In this document: piece by piece, positions 7,004 to 8,475 of the stretch
Layout of the letters: each line of letters begins with the position of its first letter
Numbering within the stretch: the stretch's first letter is position 1
From: Pseudomonadota bacterium
Lineage (GTDB): Bacteria > Desulfobacterota > Desulfobacteria > Desulfobacterales > Desulfobacteraceae
Length of the DNA stretch: 8,475 nucleotides
NCBI GenBank assembly: GCA_018816605.1
Contig: JAHIVS010000029.1
Coordinates: forward strand, 1 to 8,475
Reading direction: 5' to 3'
Position numbers and translations under genes: made by a program
Notes under the pieces: model-generated
Told to the model about the DNA's origin: nothing
The model's database searches: none
The model's input: only the letters and a program-made list of their open reading frames with translations

Positions 7004-7025
7004 CGGTTTATGAAGCGGTTTATGA
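7002..7025 (+). repeat. Two perfect tandem copies of a 12-bp unit spanning the start codon
   Basis: AGCGGTTTATGA occurs at 7002-7013 and again immediately at 7014-7025. Each copy contains an ATG (7010 and 7022), in the same frame. The duplication adds the residues MKRF ahead of what would otherwise be a start at MNYLVIL, and supplies the positive charges of the signal peptide. Confidence 0.9.
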
Positions 7026-8475
7026 ATTATCTTGTGATCCTTTCGAGCGTCTTTATTTGCTTTAGTACGGCCAATGCCGCTAAAAAAGAGATCAGCATCA
7101 TTCACACCAATGATCTTCATTCCCATTTTTTGGGGTTTTCTCCCAACCAGGATTATACCCCTGAAACCGGTCTGGATGACGATACCATGGGCGGGTTTGC
7201 ACGGATCTCAACCATGATCAAAAAAATTAAAGATCAAACCCAGGGCCCGGTTCTTGTTGTGGATGGGGGGGATTTTCTCATGGGTTCCTTCTTTCATCTC
7301 CTGTCCAGGGAAGAGGCGTTTGAGCTTAAGCTGCTCAGCGCAATGGGATATGACGCCGTCACCCTTGGAAATCATGAATTTGATCTAAAGCCCGATGGCC
7401 TGGCCCAAATCCTTGAAACCGCCCAAAAACAGGACAAGCGGCCGGCTATTCTGCTGGCCAATATGGTCTTCAGTGAAGAAAGCCCTGATGATGATTCCCT
7501 TGAACAGGCCTTTTCAAAAGGTCTTATCACACCCTATACCCTATTGGAAAAGGACGGGGTAAAATTCGGAATCTTCGGGCTCATGGGGAAGGACGCAGCT
7601 GAAAAAGCGCCATTTTCAAAACCGGTTTCATTCAGTGATCCTGTGACGGCTGCACAAAAAATGGTAGAAACCCTGAAGGGCAAGGCTGACATTATTATCT
7701 GCCTGTCCCATGGCGGCCTGAACCAGAACAAAGAAAAATCAGAGGATGAGCTCCTGGCACAAAAGGTGAGTGGCATTGATGTGATCATCAGTGGTCATAC
7801 CCACACAAAAATGGAAACCCCGATTACCATAAACAACACCCTGATTGTTCAAGCCTGGGAGTATGGCAAGCAGATTGGCCACATCAAGCTTGCCCTTGAA
7901 AACCATAAGGTCCGGGTGTCAGATTATAAGGTCATACCAATTGATGACAGTATTCCCGGTGATCCTGAAATTTCAGATATTATTCGCGCCTATGAATATC
8001 AGATTAATCAAAAATTTTTAAAGAACCATGGATTGTCCTTCAGAAAAACTGTGGCACAGACCGGTTTTGATCTGGAGCTTAAAGAGGAAGAATCGCCTTT
8101 AGGAAACTTTCTGGCAGATTCCATACACTTTGTCATAAAGAAATATTCAGAAGATTTTAACCCCTTTGCCGATGTTGCCATTATTTCAAACGGGGTGATC
8201 CGGGATAATCTTTTAAAAGGGAAAACAAACATCATCCAGGCCTGTGACCTTTTCAGATCTGTCCCCCTTGGTATCGGCCTGGACGGAAGTTTGGGGTATC
8301 CTTTGATTTCAATGTACATCACGCCATTGGAACTGAAAAAAGGGTTTGAAATCCTCACCAGCATCTATCCTGCAAAAGGTTCTGATTACTTTTTACAGAT
8401 AGCCGGTGCTAAAGTGATCTATAACCCCAAGCGGATCATGTTTGACCGGGTTACGGATATCTGGACCGGGGATGA
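7010..8475 (+). CDS. Exported UshA-like bifunctional metallophosphatase/5'-nucleotidase family protein, partial
   Basis: Open from ATG 7010 to the window end (488 complete codons); the 3' end lies outside. A Sec signal peptide spans about residues 1-23 (MKRF, hydrophobic core, cleavage after ANA); there is no lipobox, so a periplasmic enzyme is expected. The metallophosphatase domain is complete, with all two-metal-site motifs: HTNDLHSH (D35, H37), DGGD (D88), GNHEFD (N121, H122, E123), SHGG (H234) and GHTH (H263, H265). The carboxy 5'-nucleotidase domain follows, with ESPLGNFLADS (about 361-371) and SNGVIRD (393-399). At positions that bind the nucleotide in human CD73 (R354, N390, R395, F417, from memory) my alignment gives K358, S393, R398 and L420, so the substrate may not be a simple nucleotide. 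The family typically releases phosphate from nucleotides or related esters. Its G+C content looks lower than that of the peptidase gene. It is divergent from that cluster and may or may not be functionally linked. Confidence 0.88.
   Translation, partial: MKRFMNYLVILSSVFICFSTANAAKKEISIIHTNDLHSHFLGFSPNQDYTPETGLDDDTMGGFARISTMIKKIKDQTQGPVLVVDGGDFLMGSFFHLLSREEAFELKLLSAMGYDAVTLGNHEFDLKPDGLAQILETAQKQDKRPAILLANMVFSEESPDDDSLEQAFSKGLITPYTLLEKDGVKFGIFGLMGKDAAEKAPFSKPVSFSDPVTAAQKMVETLKGKADIIICLSHGGLNQNKEKSEDELLAQKVSGIDVIISGHTHTKMETPITINNTLIVQAWEYGKQIGHIKLALENHKVRVSDYKVIPIDDSIPGDPEISDIIRAYEYQINQKFLKNHGLSFRKTVAQTGFDLELKEEESPLGNFLADSIHFVIKKYSEDFNPFADVAIISNGVIRDNLLKGKTNIIQACDLFRSVPLGIGLDGSLGYPLISMYITPLELKKGFEILTSIYPAKGSDYFLQIAGAKVIYNPKRIMFDRVTDIWTGD

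Noticed and set aside
7265..7271. G7 run in the metallophosphatase gene as a second phase-variable tract
   Set aside because: The frame is intact across it, encoding the required DGGD metal motif; seven-base G/C runs also occur elsewhere in intact coding sequence here.
7534..7788. Minus-strand open frames inside the metallophosphatase gene (also 8008-8364)
   Set aside because: They are shadows of the plus-strand UshA-like gene, which has intact catalytic motifs across the region.

Overview
The window looks like ordinary chromosomal DNA from a Gram-negative bacterium of moderate to high GC. Secreted proteins carry Sec-type signal peptides, ribosome-binding sites are AAGGAG-like, and genes sit in tight same-strand clusters. 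The protein style suggests a Desulfobacterota (Desulfobacterales-like) sulfate reducer, but this is an impression, not a proven assignment. No tRNA, rRNA, CRISPR array, insertion sequence or phage gene is visible.

Layout. Positions 1-6774 form one minus-strand cluster, read from right to left. It starts with a large M14-type zinc carboxypeptidase-like gene (6774 to 3510). After 55 bases comes dppA, the periplasmic peptide-binding protein (3454-1904), then dppB (1898-885) and dppC (879-49), the two permeases. The first nine codons of the next gene follow (26-1, running off the window); it is almost certainly the dppD ATPase. Gaps between the transporter genes are 5, 5 and 22 bases, so they are co-transcribed. 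The likely job of the cluster is uptake of di- or oligopeptides, with the peptidase, which shows no signal peptide, trimming peptides inside the cell.

The peptidase gene is interrupted. Its 5' part (6774 to about 6369) and its main part (from 6368 down) lie in different frames, joined at a run of nine C on the coding strand (plus strand 6360-6368). With eight C (or eleven) the gene would read as one protein of about 1087 residues. This could be a phase-variable tract, a fresh pseudogene mutation or a sequencing error. The amino-terminal region, once joined, seems to contain two copies of a related domain, one on each side of the tract.

Positions 6775-7009 are an AT-rich divergent regulatory region with candidate promoters in both directions. 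A perfect 19-bp palindrome sits inside the minus-strand promoter.

From 7010 to the right edge runs a plus-strand gene, open at the window end, for an exported UshA-like metallophosphatase (5'-nucleotidase superfamily). Its metal-binding motifs are intact, but several positions that bind the nucleotide in characterised 5'-nucleotidases are altered. Its start codon lies inside a perfect 12-bp tandem duplication.
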